From Halochromatium salexigens (GTDB lineage Bacteria > Pseudomonadota > Gammaproteobacteria > Chromatiales > Chromatiaceae): 64,000 nucleotides of DNA. This document shows, in pieces, positions 52,752-63,004 of the stretch. Below the pieces are notes generated by a model that had not been told where the DNA came from, ran no database searches, and saw only the letters and a program-made list of their open reading frames with translations. Numbering within the stretch: the stretch's first letter is position 1; every line of letters starts with the position of its first letter. The stretch is from contig NZ_NHSF01000059.1 of assembly GCF_016653295.1 (NCBI RefSeq), positions 202,162 through 266,161 of the forward strand. Direction: 5' to 3'. Position numbers and translations under genes: made by a program.

Positions 52752-54203
52752 TCAGCCCGGAAACGCCTGCTGGCAGAGCGTGAACAGCGTGGCCGGATAC
52801 ATCCCCAATAACAGAATCGCGGCACCGTTGACGGTGATCGCCACCCGCGCGCTCGCATTGGTCGTTACCGGCACCTCGGTGGTCGGCTTGTCGAAGTAGA
52901 GCATCTTGACCACGCGCAGATAATAGAAGGCGCCGATGATCGAGAACGCCACCGCGACGATCGCCAGCCACACCATGCCCTGAGCAATAATCGCCTCCAG
53001 CACCAGCAGCTTGGCGACGAAACCGACCATCGGCGGCACACCGGCCATCGAGAACATCATCAGCGCCATCATCGCCGCCAGCCAGGGCGCGCGGTCGGAT
53101 AAGCCCTTGAGGTCATCGAGCTCCTGCACATCCTGGCCCTTGCTCGAGATCATCAACAGCACGCCGAAGGCACCCGCCGACATCAGCGCATAGACCACCG
53201 AGTAGAACATCGCCGAGGCATAGCCCTGCTCGCTGCCGGCGAGCAGCCCGAGGAAGATGAAGCCGACATGCGAGATGGTCGAGTAGGCCAGCATGCGCTT
53301 GATATTGGTCTGCGCGATGGCGACCACATTACCGAGCGCCAGCGAGAGCACCGAGAGGATGACCAGGATCTCGCCCCAGTCCGACTGCAGTCCGCCGAGC
53401 GCTTCGATCAGGATGCGCGCGGCCATCGCGAAGGCGGCGATCTTGGGGGCGCTCGAGAGGAACAGCACGATCGGCGTCGGCGCGCCCTGATAGACATCCG
53501 GCAGCCACATGTGGAAGGGCACGGCGCCGAACTTGAAGGCGATACCGATCAGTGCGAAGACCAGTCCAAAGACCAGGATCTTATCGTTGACGCCATCACT
53601 GGCAACGGCCGCGGCCACATCGGCGAAGGCGAAGCCACCGGAAGCGCCGTAGAGCATCGAGATGCCATACAGCAGCATGCCCGAGCCGAGCGCACCGAGC
53701 ACAAAGTATTTCATCGCCGCCTCGGCCCCCTGCTTGGAATCGCGATCGAAGGCGACCAGCGCATAGAGACAGAGCGAGAGCAGCTCCAGGCCCAGATAGA
53801 GGGTCAGGAAGCCGTTCGCCGAGACCATGATCAGCATGCCGAGCACCGCGAACAGCAGCAGCACATGGTATTCGCCGACCCACATCTCGCGGTCGCGCAT
53901 ATAGTCCTTGGCATAGATGAAGGTCAGCAGCGAGACGATGAGGATCGCGCCCTTGAGCAGATCGCTCATCGGGTCACGGATGAAGCTCTCGCTGAAGGCC
54001 TCAGTCGGCACCGAGCCGCCGACGAAGCCCACCGCTATCAGCGCCAGCAGCAGGCCAATGATGGTCAAGTTGTGATTGCTCTGCTTCTGGTCGTCGCGGG
54101 TGTAGAGATCGGCGACCAACACGGTACAGGCGGTGACCAGGATCACCAGCTCTGGCAGGATCGCGATCATCGAGGAGGTCAGGGAGGGCGTAAGCGTCGT
54201 CAT
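52752..54203 (-). CDS. nuoN: NADH:quinone oxidoreductase subunit N
   Basis: NuoN is one of three antiporter-like proton-pumping subunits of complex I. The 483-residue protein has 14 helices, with the TM lysine region AAMKYFVLGALGSGMLLYG and the FKFGAVPFHMWLPDVYQGAP block. ATG 54203 was chosen; a GTG sits just before. It is the last nuo gene; mobile-element debris begins 58 bases past its stop. Confidence 0.97.
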   Translation of the reverse strand: MTTLTPSLTSSMIAILPELVILVTACTVLVADLYTRDDQKQSNHNLTIIGLLLALIAVGFVGGSVPTEAFSESFIRDPMSDLLKGAILIVSLLTFIYAKDYMRDREMWVGEYHVLLLFAVLGMLIMVSANGFLTLYLGLELLSLCLYALVAFDRDSKQGAEAAMKYFVLGALGSGMLLYGISMLYGASGGFAFADVAAAVASDGVNDKILVFGLVFALIGIAFKFGAVPFHMWLPDVYQGAPTPIVLFLSSAPKIAAFAMAARILIEALGGLQSDWGEILVILSVLSLALGNVVAIAQTNIKRMLAYSTISHVGFIFLGLLAGSEQGYASAMFYSVVYALMSAGAFGVLLMISSKGQDVQELDDLKGLSDRAPWLAAMMALMMFSMAGVPPMVGFVAKLLVLEAIIAQGMVWLAIVAVAFSIIGAFYYLRVVKMLYFDKPTTEVPVTTNASARVAITVNGAAILLLGMYPATLFTLCQQAFPG

Positions 54204-54215
54204 CACAGAGATCCG

Positions 54216-55775
54216 TTAGGGCTGAAGTCCGGCAACCGGGGCGTCGTCGACGGCGATCGCCGACGGCAACTTGCTGACCTGCACCTGCTGCACCAACTGC
54301 TCGATGGTCGGCTCCATCACATCGATCAGCGGTTTGGGCCAGAGGCCGATGGCCAGCGTCGCGGCGGCGAGTACGCCGAGGTTCAGCGTCTCGCGACGAT
54401 TCAGATCCTCGAGCTTGGCGACCTGCTCATTGCCGACCTCGCCGAAGATCACCCGCTTGACCAGCCAGAGCGTGAAGGCGGCGGCCAGCACCAAGGTGGT
54501 CGCGGCCAGGAAGGCGAACCAGAAATCGGCCTGGAACGCGGCCAGGATCACCATCAGCTCGCCGACGAAGCCCGAGGTGCCCGGCAGACCGGCGTTGGCC
54601 ATGGCGAAGAAGACGACAAAGGCCCCAAACCAGGGCATGCGATTGATCACGCCCCCATAGGCCGAGATCTCGCGCGTGTGCATGCGGTCGTAGAGCACGC
54701 CGACGCAGAGGAAGAGCGCGCCGGAGATGAATCCGTGCGAGATCATCTGCACCATGCCGCCCTCGATGCCCATCACCGCACCGGCGGTCTCGGCGCGCTG
54801 GAAGATCGCGAAGATGATGAAAAAGCCCAGGGTGACGAAGCCCATGTGCGCGATCGACGAATAGGCGATCAGCTTCTTCATGTCCTTCTGCACCAAGGCC
54901 ACCAGGCCGATGTAGATCACCGCGATCAGGGACATGGCGATGATCAGCCAGTCGAGCGCGGCGCTGGCGTCCGGCGTGATCGGCAGACTGAAGCGCAAGA
55001 AGCCATAGCCGCCGATCTTGAGCATGATCGCGGCCAGGATCACCGAGCCGCCGGTCGGTGCCTCGACGTGCGCGTCCGGCAGCCAGGTATGCACCGGAAA
55101 CATCGGCACCTTGACCGCGAAGGCGAGCAGGAAAGCGATGAAGATCAGGATCTGCGCGCTCAGGCCGAGCGGCGCGGCATGGAAGCCGAGGATGTCGAAA
55201 CTACCGGTCTGGAAGTACAGATAGATCAGCGCGACCAGCATGAACACCGAGCCGAAGAAGGTGTAGAGGAAGAACTTGATGGTCGCGTAGACCCGATTCG
55301 GCCCGCCCCAGACCCCGATGATGATGAACATCGGGATCAGCATCGCCTCCCAGAAGAAGTAGAACAGGATCGCATCGAGCGCCGAGAAGACCCCGACCAT
55401 GATGCCTTCCATGATCAAGAAGGCGGCCATGTAGTGCGAGGGCCGATAGTTGATCACATCCCAGCCGGCAATGATGACGAAGATGCCGATGAAGGTGGTC
55501 AGCAGGATCAGCGGCATCGAGATGCCATCGATGCCGAGGTGGTATTCGACCCCGAGTGCCGGCAGCCAGGCCGAGCGTTCGACGAACTGCATCTCGGCGG
55601 TCGTCGCGTCGAAGCCGAACCAGAGCACTAGGCTGACCACGAAGGTCAGGATCGCATACGCCAAGGCGATGCGCTTGGTGAGTTCGAGATTCTGCTCACC
55701 ACTGGCGATGACCGCGATACCGCCGATGATCGGCAACCAGATGATCAACGAGAGCCAGGGAAATTCCAATAACAT
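54216..55775 (-). CDS. nuoM: NADH:quinone oxidoreductase subunit M
   Basis: NuoM is an antiporter-like membrane subunit. The 519-residue protein has YHLGIDGISMPLILLTTF, the FFWEAMLIPMFIIIGVWGG block with the conserved Glu, and KVPMFPVHTWLPDAHVEAPT (each a complex I signature). It lies 12 bases upstream of nuoN and 19 bases past nuoL. Confidence 0.98.
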   Translation of the reverse strand: MLLEFPWLSLIIWLPIIGGIAVIASGEQNLELTKRIALAYAILTFVVSLVLWFGFDATTAEMQFVERSAWLPALGVEYHLGIDGISMPLILLTTFIGIFVIIAGWDVINYRPSHYMAAFLIMEGIMVGVFSALDAILFYFFWEAMLIPMFIIIGVWGGPNRVYATIKFFLYTFFGSVFMLVALIYLYFQTGSFDILGFHAAPLGLSAQILIFIAFLLAFAVKVPMFPVHTWLPDAHVEAPTGGSVILAAIMLKIGGYGFLRFSLPITPDASAALDWLIIAMSLIAVIYIGLVALVQKDMKKLIAYSSIAHMGFVTLGFFIIFAIFQRAETAGAVMGIEGGMVQMISHGFISGALFLCVGVLYDRMHTREISAYGGVINRMPWFGAFVVFFAMANAGLPGTSGFVGELMVILAAFQADFWFAFLAATTLVLAAAFTLWLVKRVIFGEVGNEQVAKLEDLNRRETLNLGVLAAATLAIGLWPKPLIDVMEPTIEQLVQQVQVSKLPSAIAVDDAPVAGLQP

Positions 55776-55794
55776 GCGCCGCGTCTCCCGCGTC

Positions 55795-57789
55795 TTAGAG
55801 GGTCACGAACAGGGTCAAGAGGACCACCAGCCCGAGGATCATCGCGAAGGCGTAGTGGTAGAGCATGCCGGTCTGCAGATGCCGGACCACGCCCGCGAGC
55901 CAACCCACCGCCCGCGCCGAGCCATTCACCACCGCGCCATCGATCATGCGCTGATCGCTGCTCTTCCAGAGGAAGCGGCCGATGCGCTGGCTTCCACCGG
56001 CGAACACGCGCTGGTTGAAGTCGTCGAAGCCGTACTTGTCCTCGAGCAGGTGGGTCAGCCAGCCACCCCGCTGCTGCAGCTCGACATCGATCTTCGGATT
56101 GCGCTGCAGCACATAGGACCAGTAGTAGGCCGCCAGTACCAAGCCGGCCATCGATAGCCAGAACGGCGCAGCTTGCATCCCGTGACGAATGAATTCGCGC
56201 TGCCCATGCCAATGCGCGGCCAGATGATGCAGCGTATCCTGCTCGGGCTTCACGGTGATCGCATCGCCGAGCCAGTTCTGCACCAGCAAGGGCTCGATGG
56301 CGTACCAGCCGATGAAGACCGAAGGGATTGCCAGTGCGATTAACGGGATGGTCACGACCCAAGGCGTCTCGTGCAGATGCGAGCGGGTGTGATGATCCAT
56401 GCGCGGCTCACCGTGGAAGACCAGGAAATAGAGCCGGAAGCTGTAGAGCGCGGTGACGAAGGCCCCCAGGGTCAGCAGCAGATGCGCCAGACCCGCGCCA
56501 CCGATGTGGGAATGTCCCACCGCCTCGATGATCGCATCCTTGGAGAAGAAACCGGAGAAGCCGGGGAAGGCAATCAGCGCCAGCGAGCCAAGCAGCGCGG
56601 TGATCCAGGTGATCGGCATGTAGCGCTTCAAGCCACCCATGTTGCGGATGTCCTGATCATGGTGCATGGCGATGATCACCGAGCCTGCGGCCAGGAACAA
56701 CAGCGCCTTGAAGAAGGCATGGGTCATCAGGTGGAAGATGCCAGCGGCATAGGCCGAAGCGCCGAGCGCCGCGATCATGTAGCCGAGCTGGGACAGGGTC
56801 GAGTAGGCGACGACGCGCTTGATATCGTTCTGCACCAGCCCGACCAGCCCCATGAAGAAGGCGGTGACCGCGCCGATCACCAGCACGAACGACAGCGCCG
56901 TGGTCGAGAGCTCATAGAGCGGCGACATGCGCGCGACCATGAAGACACCGGCGGTGACCATGGTCGCGGCGTGGATCAGGGCCGAGATCGGCGTCGGGCC
57001 TTCCATCGAATCCGGCAGCCAGACGTGCAACGGCATCTGCGCCGATTTGCCCATGGCACCGATGAACAGCAAGATACAGATCAGGGTCATCAGCGAGACC
57101 CCGCCGAGCACCGCGACCTGGGTATCGGCCAGCGCCGGCGCCTGCGCGAAGACCTCGGCGTAGTCGAGCGAGCCGAAGTACATCACCACCGCGGCGATGC
57201 CGAGGATGAAGCCGAAATCGCCGACCCGATTAACCAGGAAGGCCTTGAGATTCGCCGAGATCGCCGACTCACGCACCGTGTAGAAGCCGATCAGCAGATA
57301 GGAGACCAGGCCCACCGCTTCCCAGCCGAAGAACAGCTGCAGGAAGTTGTTCGACATCACCAGCATCAGCATCGAGAAGGTGAACAACGAGATATAGCTG
57401 AAGAAGCGCTGATAGCTGTTGGTGCCGACGCGCGAGTCCTCGGGCCAGTTGTGGGCGTCGTCGGCCATGTAGCCGATGGTGTAGATGTGCACCATCAGCG
57501 AAACGAAGGTCACCACCGCCATCATCAGCGCGGTGAGGCGATCGACCAGGAAGCCGATCTCGAAGCGGATGCCATCGGCGACCATCCAGGTGTAGACGGT
57601 GCCGTTGAAGGCCTGCTCGTCGTGCCAGATGAAGCGCGACAGCACCCAGAGCGACAGCAAGGTCGCGATGCCGACGCCAAGGATGGTCACCGAGTGCGCG
57701 CCGACGCGGCCGATCTTGCCGCCGAAGAAGCCGGCAATGATGGCGCCGATCAGCGGCGCCAGCACGATGGTCAGATAGACGGTCTCCAT
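55795..57789 (-). CDS. nuoL: NADH:quinone oxidoreductase subunit L
   Basis: NuoL is the distal antiporter-like subunit with the long lateral helix. The 664-residue protein begins METVYLTIVLAPLIGAIIAG and has FFGWEAVGLVSYLLIGFY, MGKSAQMPLHVWLPDSMEGP and FLAAGSVIIAMHHDQDIRNM. ATG 57789 was chosen (GGAG upstream); the open frame continues into nuoK sequence in another phase. Confidence 0.98.
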   Translation of the reverse strand: METVYLTIVLAPLIGAIIAGFFGGKIGRVGAHSVTILGVGIATLLSLWVLSRFIWHDEQAFNGTVYTWMVADGIRFEIGFLVDRLTALMMAVVTFVSLMVHIYTIGYMADDAHNWPEDSRVGTNSYQRFFSYISLFTFSMLMLVMSNNFLQLFFGWEAVGLVSYLLIGFYTVRESAISANLKAFLVNRVGDFGFILGIAAVVMYFGSLDYAEVFAQAPALADTQVAVLGGVSLMTLICILLFIGAMGKSAQMPLHVWLPDSMEGPTPISALIHAATMVTAGVFMVARMSPLYELSTTALSFVLVIGAVTAFFMGLVGLVQNDIKRVVAYSTLSQLGYMIAALGASAYAAGIFHLMTHAFFKALLFLAAGSVIIAMHHDQDIRNMGGLKRYMPITWITALLGSLALIAFPGFSGFFSKDAIIEAVGHSHIGGAGLAHLLLTLGAFVTALYSFRLYFLVFHGEPRMDHHTRSHLHETPWVVTIPLIALAIPSVFIGWYAIEPLLVQNWLGDAITVKPEQDTLHHLAAHWHGQREFIRHGMQAAPFWLSMAGLVLAAYYWSYVLQRNPKIDVELQQRGGWLTHLLEDKYGFDDFNQRVFAGGSQRIGRFLWKSSDQRMIDGAVVNGSARAVGWLAGVVRHLQTGMLYHYAFAMILGLVVLLTLFVTL

Positions 57790-57820
57790 GGAAGGATTCT
57801 CCGAGCGGTGTCCGGTGGGC

Positions 57821-58126
57821 TCAGCCCTTGAGCATGTCCAGATCGTCGACGTTGATGGTGCGCCGATTGCGGAACAGGACCACCAGGATGGCGAGCCCGA
57901 TCGCGGCTTCGGCAGCGGCGACGGTGAGGATGAAGAAGACGAAGATCTGACCACTCAGATCGCCGAGGAAATGCGAGAAGGCGACGAAGTTCATGTTCAC
58001 CGCCAGCAGCATCAGCTCGATGCACATCAGCAGGATGATCACATTCTTTCGGTTCAGGAACACCCCGGCGACCGAGATCGAGAACAGCAGCCCGCCGAGC
58101 AGCAGGTAATCGGAGAGGGCGATCAT
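57821..58126 (-). CDS. nuoK: NADH:quinone oxidoreductase subunit K
   Basis: The 101-residue membrane subunit has three helices and the conserved glutamates in [20 protein letters not shown] and [20 protein letters not shown], part of the proton path next to NuoA/J/H. The start overlaps the nuoJ stop by four bases. Confidence 0.98.
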   Translation of the reverse strand: MIALSDYLLLGGLLFSISVAGVFLNRKNVIILLMCIELMLLAVNMNFVAFSHFLGDLSGQIFVFFILTVAAAEAAIGLAILVVLFRNRRTINVDDLDMLKG

Positions 58127-58737
58127 TTGGACTTCTCCTTCAGGGCCGGCATTGAGACCAGGCGGATGCGATCCGGTCCCTTCTTCACCCGCACCTGCTT
58201 CGAGGCATCCTGATACTTGGTTTCAGGCCGCCGGCGCAGGGTCAGGCGAATGGCGGCGACGATCGCCACCAACAGGATCACCGCGGCGATCTCGAATGGA
58301 TACAGATAGGTGGTGTAGAGCTGCAGCCCGAGCTCGACCGTATTGCTGTAATCGGCAGGCTGCGCCTCGGGCTTCGCAAACAGCTCGAGCCCGAAGTTGG
58401 ACGGACCCAAGACCAGGAACAGATTCACCACCATCACCAGCGCGATCAGTAGCCCAATCGGCAGGTAGCGAATGAATTGCCCACGCAGCGCGGCGATGTC
58501 GATATCGAGCATCATCACGACGAACAGGAACAGCACCATCACCGCACCGACATAGACTAGCACCAGCACGATGCCGAGGAACTCCGCCTCGAGCAGCAGC
58601 CAAAGGGCGGCACTGCTGACGAAGGCCAACACCAGAAACAGCACCGCGTGCACCGGGTTGCGGCGCGTCACGACCATCCCTGCCGCGACGACGGTGATGG
58701 CCGCGAAGACGTAGAAGAGGAATTTTTCGAAGCCCAT
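58123..58737 (-). CDS. nuoJ: NADH:quinone oxidoreductase subunit J
   Basis: The 204-residue subunit has five helices including the pi-bulge-containing [23 protein letters not shown] 58737 gives [20 protein letters not shown], the normal start; the frame is open 30 codons further with no conserved sequence. About 150 bases without a gene separate it from nuoI. Confidence 0.97.
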   Translation of the reverse strand: MGFEKFLFYVFAAITVVAAGMVVTRRNPVHAVLFLVLAFVSSAALWLLLEAEFLGIVLVLVYVGAVMVLFLFVVMMLDIDIAALRGQFIRYLPIGLLIALVMVVNLFLVLGPSNFGLELFAKPEAQPADYSNTVELGLQLYTTYLYPFEIAAVILLVAIVAAIRLTLRRRPETKYQDASKQVRVKKGPDRIRLVSMPALKEKSK

Positions 58738-58889
58738 GGGATTTCCAGCTGGCGTGGCTGCGCGGAAGAGCGAGGGGCTCGCGCGCAGACAGACGTTGAC
58801 AGTCGATATTTCAATCGGACCACGCACTCGATGCGCCCAGCCCGGGCAGCGATATCGCTGCCACTCACTTTTTTTAGTCGCGCTGTCGC

Positions 58890-59381
58890 TCAGCGATAGG
58901 GCGCATCTGCGCTCCGCGCCGCCGCGATCCGCGACTCGTATTTATCCCCGATCGCGAGCAATTTATCCTTGGTCATGATGTTCTCGCCGCGATTCTCGAA
59001 GTGGTATTCGTAGATATCGGTCTCGACGATCGAATCGACCGGGCATGACTCCTCGCAAAAGCCACAGTAAATGCATTTGAAGAGATCGATATCGTAGCGC
59101 GTGGTGCGCCGCGACCCATCGTCTCGTGGCTCGGCCTCGATAGTAATCGCCAATGCTGGGCAGGTTGCCTCGCACAGCTTACAGGCAATGCATCGCTCTT
59201 CACCGTTTGGATAGCGGCGTAGCGCATGCAGACCACGGAAACGCGGCGAGATCGGCCCCTTTTCTTCCGGATATTGCACCGTGAACTTGCGTTTGAACAG
59301 GTAGCGCCCGGTCAGGCCCATTCCACGGAAGAGTTCGACGAGCAGGAGGCTGTTGAGATACGTGCGAGCGGCTTGAAGCAT
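58890..59381 (-). CDS. nuoI: NADH:quinone oxidoreductase subunit I
   Basis: The 163-residue subunit carries two [4Fe-4S] clusters (N6a, N6b) that pass electrons to Nuo[17 protein letters not shown] and [16 protein letters not shown] show both CxxCxxCxxxC motifs, with the [18 protein letters not shown] lead-in. Confidence 0.98.
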   Translation of the reverse strand: MLQAARTYLNSLLLVELFRGMGLTGRYLFKRKFTVQYPEEKGPISPRFRGLHALRRYPNGEERCIACKLCEATCPALAITIEAEPRDDGSRRTTRYDIDLFKCIYCGFCEESCPVDSIVETDIYEYHFENRGENIMTKDKLLAIGDKYESRIAAARSADAPYR

Positions 59382-59443
59382 GGTTCACTCTATCGTCTAT
59401 CGACTAGCGCGGAGGTCGCGGTCACTCGGCATCACCATCCCAA

Positions 59444-60490
59444 CTAGGCGGATGCGGCCGACCACCAGGGTGGTAACTGCGCGAGCACGGCCACGGCGAC
59501 CACAAGAATCCAGACGATTGTGATCGGAATGAACACCTTCCAGCCCAGCCGCATGATCTGATCATAACGGTAGCGCGGAAAGGTCGCGCGAAGCCAGAGG
59601 AAGACGAACATGAAAAAGAAGGTCTTGAGCAGAATCCAGATCAGCCCCGGCACCCAAGCCGTCGCCTCGTCGAGCATCGGGATACCCTGGAACGGTGATA
59701 GCCAGCCGCCGAAGAACAGCAGCGTGGTCAGCATCGCGATCAACACCATGTTCGCGTACTCGGCGAGGAAGAAGATCGCGAAGGCCATGCCGGAGTATTC
59801 GACGTGGAAACCGGCGACGATCTCCGACTCACCCTCGGCGACATCGAAAGGCGCACGGTTGGTCTCGGCCACGCCGGAGATGAAGTAGACCCCAAACAAT
59901 GGCAGCAGCGGCAGCCAGAACCAGGTGAGTAGATTGCCGCTCTGGCTCTCGACGATAGCGCTCAGATTCAGGCTGCCGGCCGCCACCAGCACCCCGACCA
60001 GCGCGAAGCCCATCGCAATCTCATAGGCGACGATCTGCGCCGCTGCACGCATCGCGCCGAGCAGCGCGTACTTCGAGTTCGAGGCCCAGCCAGCAATGAT
60101 GACGCCGTAGACCCCGAGTGAGGTCAGTGCCAGCACATAGAGCAGGCCGGCATTGATATCGGCGAGCACGAGGCCGGCATCGAAGGGAACCACTGCCCAA
60201 GCCGCGAGCGCCGGCACGATCGAGATCAGTGGCGCGAGCAGGAACAGGCCCTTGTTGGCCTTGGTTGGTACGATGATCTCCTTGACCAGCAGCTTCAGTG
60301 CATCGGCGATCGGCTGCAACAACCCACGCCAGCCGACCCGGTTTGGCCCAATGCGCGCCTGGATATAACCGATCACCTTGCGCTCTGCATAGGTATACCA
60401 GGCCACCACCGTCAGTAGTGGGACAATGATCGCAACAATCGCGACCAGGCTCTGCACCGGAAGCGGCAGCCACTGCCACAAATCCATCAT
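59444..60490 (-). CDS. nuoH: NADH:quinone oxidoreductase subunit H
   Basis: NuoH forms the quinone chamber with NuoB/D. The 348-residue protein has [34 protein letters not shown] and [23 protein letters not shown] (in part) with the conserved Glu/Arg cluster. It lies between nuoG and nuoI, 12 bases after nuoG. Confidence 0.98.
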   Translation of the reverse strand: MMDLWQWLPLPVQSLVAIVAIIVPLLTVVAWYTYAERKVIGYIQARIGPNRVGWRGLLQPIADALKLLVKEIIVPTKANKGLFLLAPLISIVPALAAWAVVPFDAGLVLADINAGLLYVLALTSLGVYGVIIAGWASNSKYALLGAMRAAAQIVAYEIAMGFALVGVLVAAGSLNLSAIVESQSGNLLTWFWLPLLPLFGVYFISGVAETNRAPFDVAEGESEIVAGFHVEYSGMAFAIFFLAEYANMVLIAMLTTLLFFGGWLSPFQGIPMLDEATAWVPGLIWILLKTFFFMFVFLWLRATFPRYRYDQIMRLGWKVFIPITIVWILVVAVAVLAQLPPWWSAASA

Positions 60491-60502
60491 CTGCTTGCTC
60501 TC

Positions 60503-62926
60503 CTATGCCCCAATCTTCTCGATGCGCACCGGTCCGATGATCGGCCCAAGTGCTTCGCTGCCGTCGACGCCGGCTGGAATCCGTGTGCAGCCGAGCGCGA
60601 TGCGGTCATCCAGCACCACGGGTGCCCGTGCCTCTTTCGCCGCTGCGTTATCGCCCACCGAGCCAGAACCAGAATGAGAGCCAGCACCTTGGATTAGTCG
60701 CACCTGATCACCCTCGGTTAGCCCCAAGTCGGCCGCCTGCTGCGGATGCAGATACACCGCCAGCGACTCGGCCAAGGGCGTGCGCTGCAAGGCAGGCGCA
60801 TGGCGCACCAATGCATCGCTGGCATAGATCGGCAGGTTGCCGATCCGCGTCAGTGCGCCAGCAGACGGCGCCGACCGCTCGGTGATGGCGGTCAACGCCC
60901 GCGCGTCACTCAACCGGTTATCCGGCGCAAGCCCCGAACAGGCGTGGGCAACCTCGTCATGGACCTCACGCGCGTTGTTCTGGCCGAAGCCGTCGAACTC
61001 GAGCATGGTGCCGAGCACCCGCAAGACCTTCCAGCCCGGACGCGCATCGCCCGCCGGCGCGACCGCACCCTGGAACCGCTGCCAGCGTCCCTCGGCATTG
61101 ACGAAGGTGCCTGCGGTCTCGGCAAAGGCCGAGATCGGTAACAGCACATCGGCGACCTCATCGAGGGCCGCGCTCTTGAAATGACTGCAGGCGACCACCT
61201 GCTTGGCGCTGCGTAGCGCGGCCATCGCCAAGCTCGGATCAGCGAAGTCGCGATCCGGCTCCAGTCCCCAGAGCAGATAGCCCTGGCGCGGATCGGTCAG
61301 CATCGCCTGGGCATCGAGCCCTGGCCGCTTCGGCGCGGCACCGCCCGGCAGGCGATGCGGCAGACTGCCCGCCAGCCGGCTGCCGATGCTGTTCGCGGCC
61401 GCCGCCAGGAAGCCAAGCCTGCACTCGGCGGTCTCGGCCAGCGCGGCGGCCAGCGCTCGGATCAGACTGTAATCGGGATCGGCCTCGGCGAGCGCGCCGA
61501 GCAGGACCAGGCCCTGCCCGGCCTTGCCAGCCGCCTGCAGGGCGGTAGCGATCTGTCGATGCCGATCGCTGATCTCGACCGTCGCACCCTGCACCGGTTT
61601 GCCAAGCACTTGCGACAGCGCCCGTAACTCCGAGGCAAGCGCCGGCGGCGCCGCAACCAACTGAAGGCTGGCGTGATTGAGGGCGAGCGCATAGGGGTTC
61701 AGCAGCGCGATCGTCGCGCCATCGAGCGCGGCCATGCGCAAGCGGTGCGCCAGCAATGGCTGTTCTTGGCGCAGATCACTACCGATGAGCAGCACGCCTT
61801 GCTGCTGCTCGAGTTCGGCGATTGGCAACCCAAGCCAGGGGAATGTCGGGTCGGCGGCATCGCCACGAAAATCCTGCTGTCGCAGCCGAGTGTCGATGTG
61901 ATCGCTGCCCAGCGTGCGTACCAGCCTCTGCAGCAGATACTGTTCTTCCAGCGTCGCAGTCGGCGAGATCAGACAGCCGAGCTGATCCGGCCCCGGCGCT
62001 TGCAACGCCTCGAGCGCCGCATGCAGGGCCTCCTGCCAGTCGACCGTTTGCCATTGACCATTGCGCTTGAGCAGCGGCTCGGTCAAGCGCTCGGGACTGC
62101 TCAGGCCTTCGTAGCTGAAACGGTCGCGGTCCGAGATCCAACATTCATTGACCGCCTCATTATCGCGCGGATGCACGCGCATGACCTGGCTGCCACGAAT
62201 GTGCAGCCGCAGGTTCGAGCCGACGCTGTCATGCGGCGCAATACTCTCTTCGGAAGTCAACTCCCAGGCGCGGGCGGTGAAACGATAAGGCTTCGAGGTC
62301 AGCGCGCCGACCGGGCAGAGATCGATAATGTTACCGGAGAGTTCGTGCGCGACCGTGCGCTCGACGAAGGTGCCGATGCGCATGTCCTCGCCACGGCCGG
62401 TCGCACCCAGCTCGCGCAACCCGGCGATCTCGGCACCGAAGCGCACGCAGCGGGTACAATGGATGCATCGGGTCATCTCGGTCGCGATGAGCGGGCCGAG
62501 ATCCTCGTCCTTGACCACGCGCTTGCGCTCACTGAATCGCGAGACATCCTCACCATAGCCCATGGAAACGTCTTGCAGCTCGCATTCGCCCCCCTGATCA
62601 CAGATCGGGCAGTCGAGCGGATGATTGATGAGTAAGAACTCCATCGTGCCGCGCTGCGCATCGAGCGCCTTCTTCGAGCGCGTGAGCACCTTCATGCCAT
62701 CGTTGACCGGAGTCGCGCAGGCCGGCACCGGCTTCGGGAAGGGACGTCCGCCCTGCTCAGCTTCGACCAGGCACATGCGGCAATTGGCGGCGATCGAGAG
62801 CTTCTCGTGGTAGCAGAAACGCGGGATCGCGATGCCCTCGCGATCGGCCACCGCGATAATCATCTCACCAGGCACCGCCGTACAGAGACGGCCGTCGATC
62901 TCGAGGGTGATCTTGTCGTCCGACAT
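60503..62926 (-). CDS. nuoG: NADH:quinone oxidoreductase subunit G
   Basis: NuoG is the large iron-sulfur subunit. The 807-residue protein has a [2Fe-2S] ferredoxin domain (FCYHEKLSIAANCRMCLVE), the His-ligated cluster region (HPLDCPICDQGGECELQD), a [4Fe-4S] pair (CIHCTRCVRFG), and a molybdopterin-oxidoreductase-like C-terminal part that is divergent and Ala/Leu-rich. It is shorter than the Escherichia coli protein. ATG 62926 is used. Confidence 0.96.
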   Translation of the reverse strand: MSDDKITLEIDGRLCTAVPGEMIIAVADREGIAIPRFCYHEKLSIAANCRMCLVEAEQGGRPFPKPVPACATPVNDGMKVLTRSKKALDAQRGTMEFLLINHPLDCPICDQGGECELQDVSMGYGEDVSRFSERKRVVKDEDLGPLIATEMTRCIHCTRCVRFGAEIAGLRELGATGRGEDMRIGTFVERTVAHELSGNIIDLCPVGALTSKPYRFTARAWELTSEESIAPHDSVGSNLRLHIRGSQVMRVHPRDNEAVNECWISDRDRFSYEGLSSPERLTEPLLKRNGQWQTVDWQEALHAALEALQAPGPDQLGCLISPTATLEEQYLLQRLVRTLGSDHIDTRLRQQDFRGDAADPTFPWLGLPIAELEQQQGVLLIGSDLRQEQPLLAHRLRMAALDGATIALLNPYALALNHASLQLVAAPPALASELRALSQVLGKPVQGATVEISDRHRQIATALQAAGKAGQGLVLLGALAEADPDYSLIRALAAALAETAECRLGFLAAAANSIGSRLAGSLPHRLPGGAAPKRPGLDAQAMLTDPRQGYLLWGLEPDRDFADPSLAMAALRSAKQVVACSHFKSAALDEVADVLLPISAFAETAGTFVNAEGRWQRFQGAVAPAGDARPGWKVLRVLGTMLEFDGFGQNNAREVHDEVAHACSGLAPDNRLSDARALTAITERSAPSAGALTRIGNLPIYASDALVRHAPALQRTPLAESLAVYLHPQQAADLGLTEGDQVRLIQGAGSHSGSGSVGDNAAAKEARAPVVLDDRIALGCTRIPAGVDGSEALGPIIGPVRIEKIGA

Positions 62927-63004
62927 CGATTTGGGTCTACCTGCTGTGGTTGCGCCGCAGCGTCATAGGGTTTGCACGAGAACGCCGTGTCCGAGGCACG
63001 GCGC

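Noticed and set aside
53268-55631. 787-codon open frame on the plus strand across nuoN and nuoM
   Set aside because: It runs antisense through two clear complex I genes and their junction, with a charged His/Asp/Arg composition and no recognisable fold.
56371-57831. 486-codon open frame antisense to nuoL
   Set aside because: Same antisense artefact; nuoL is unmistakable on the other strand.
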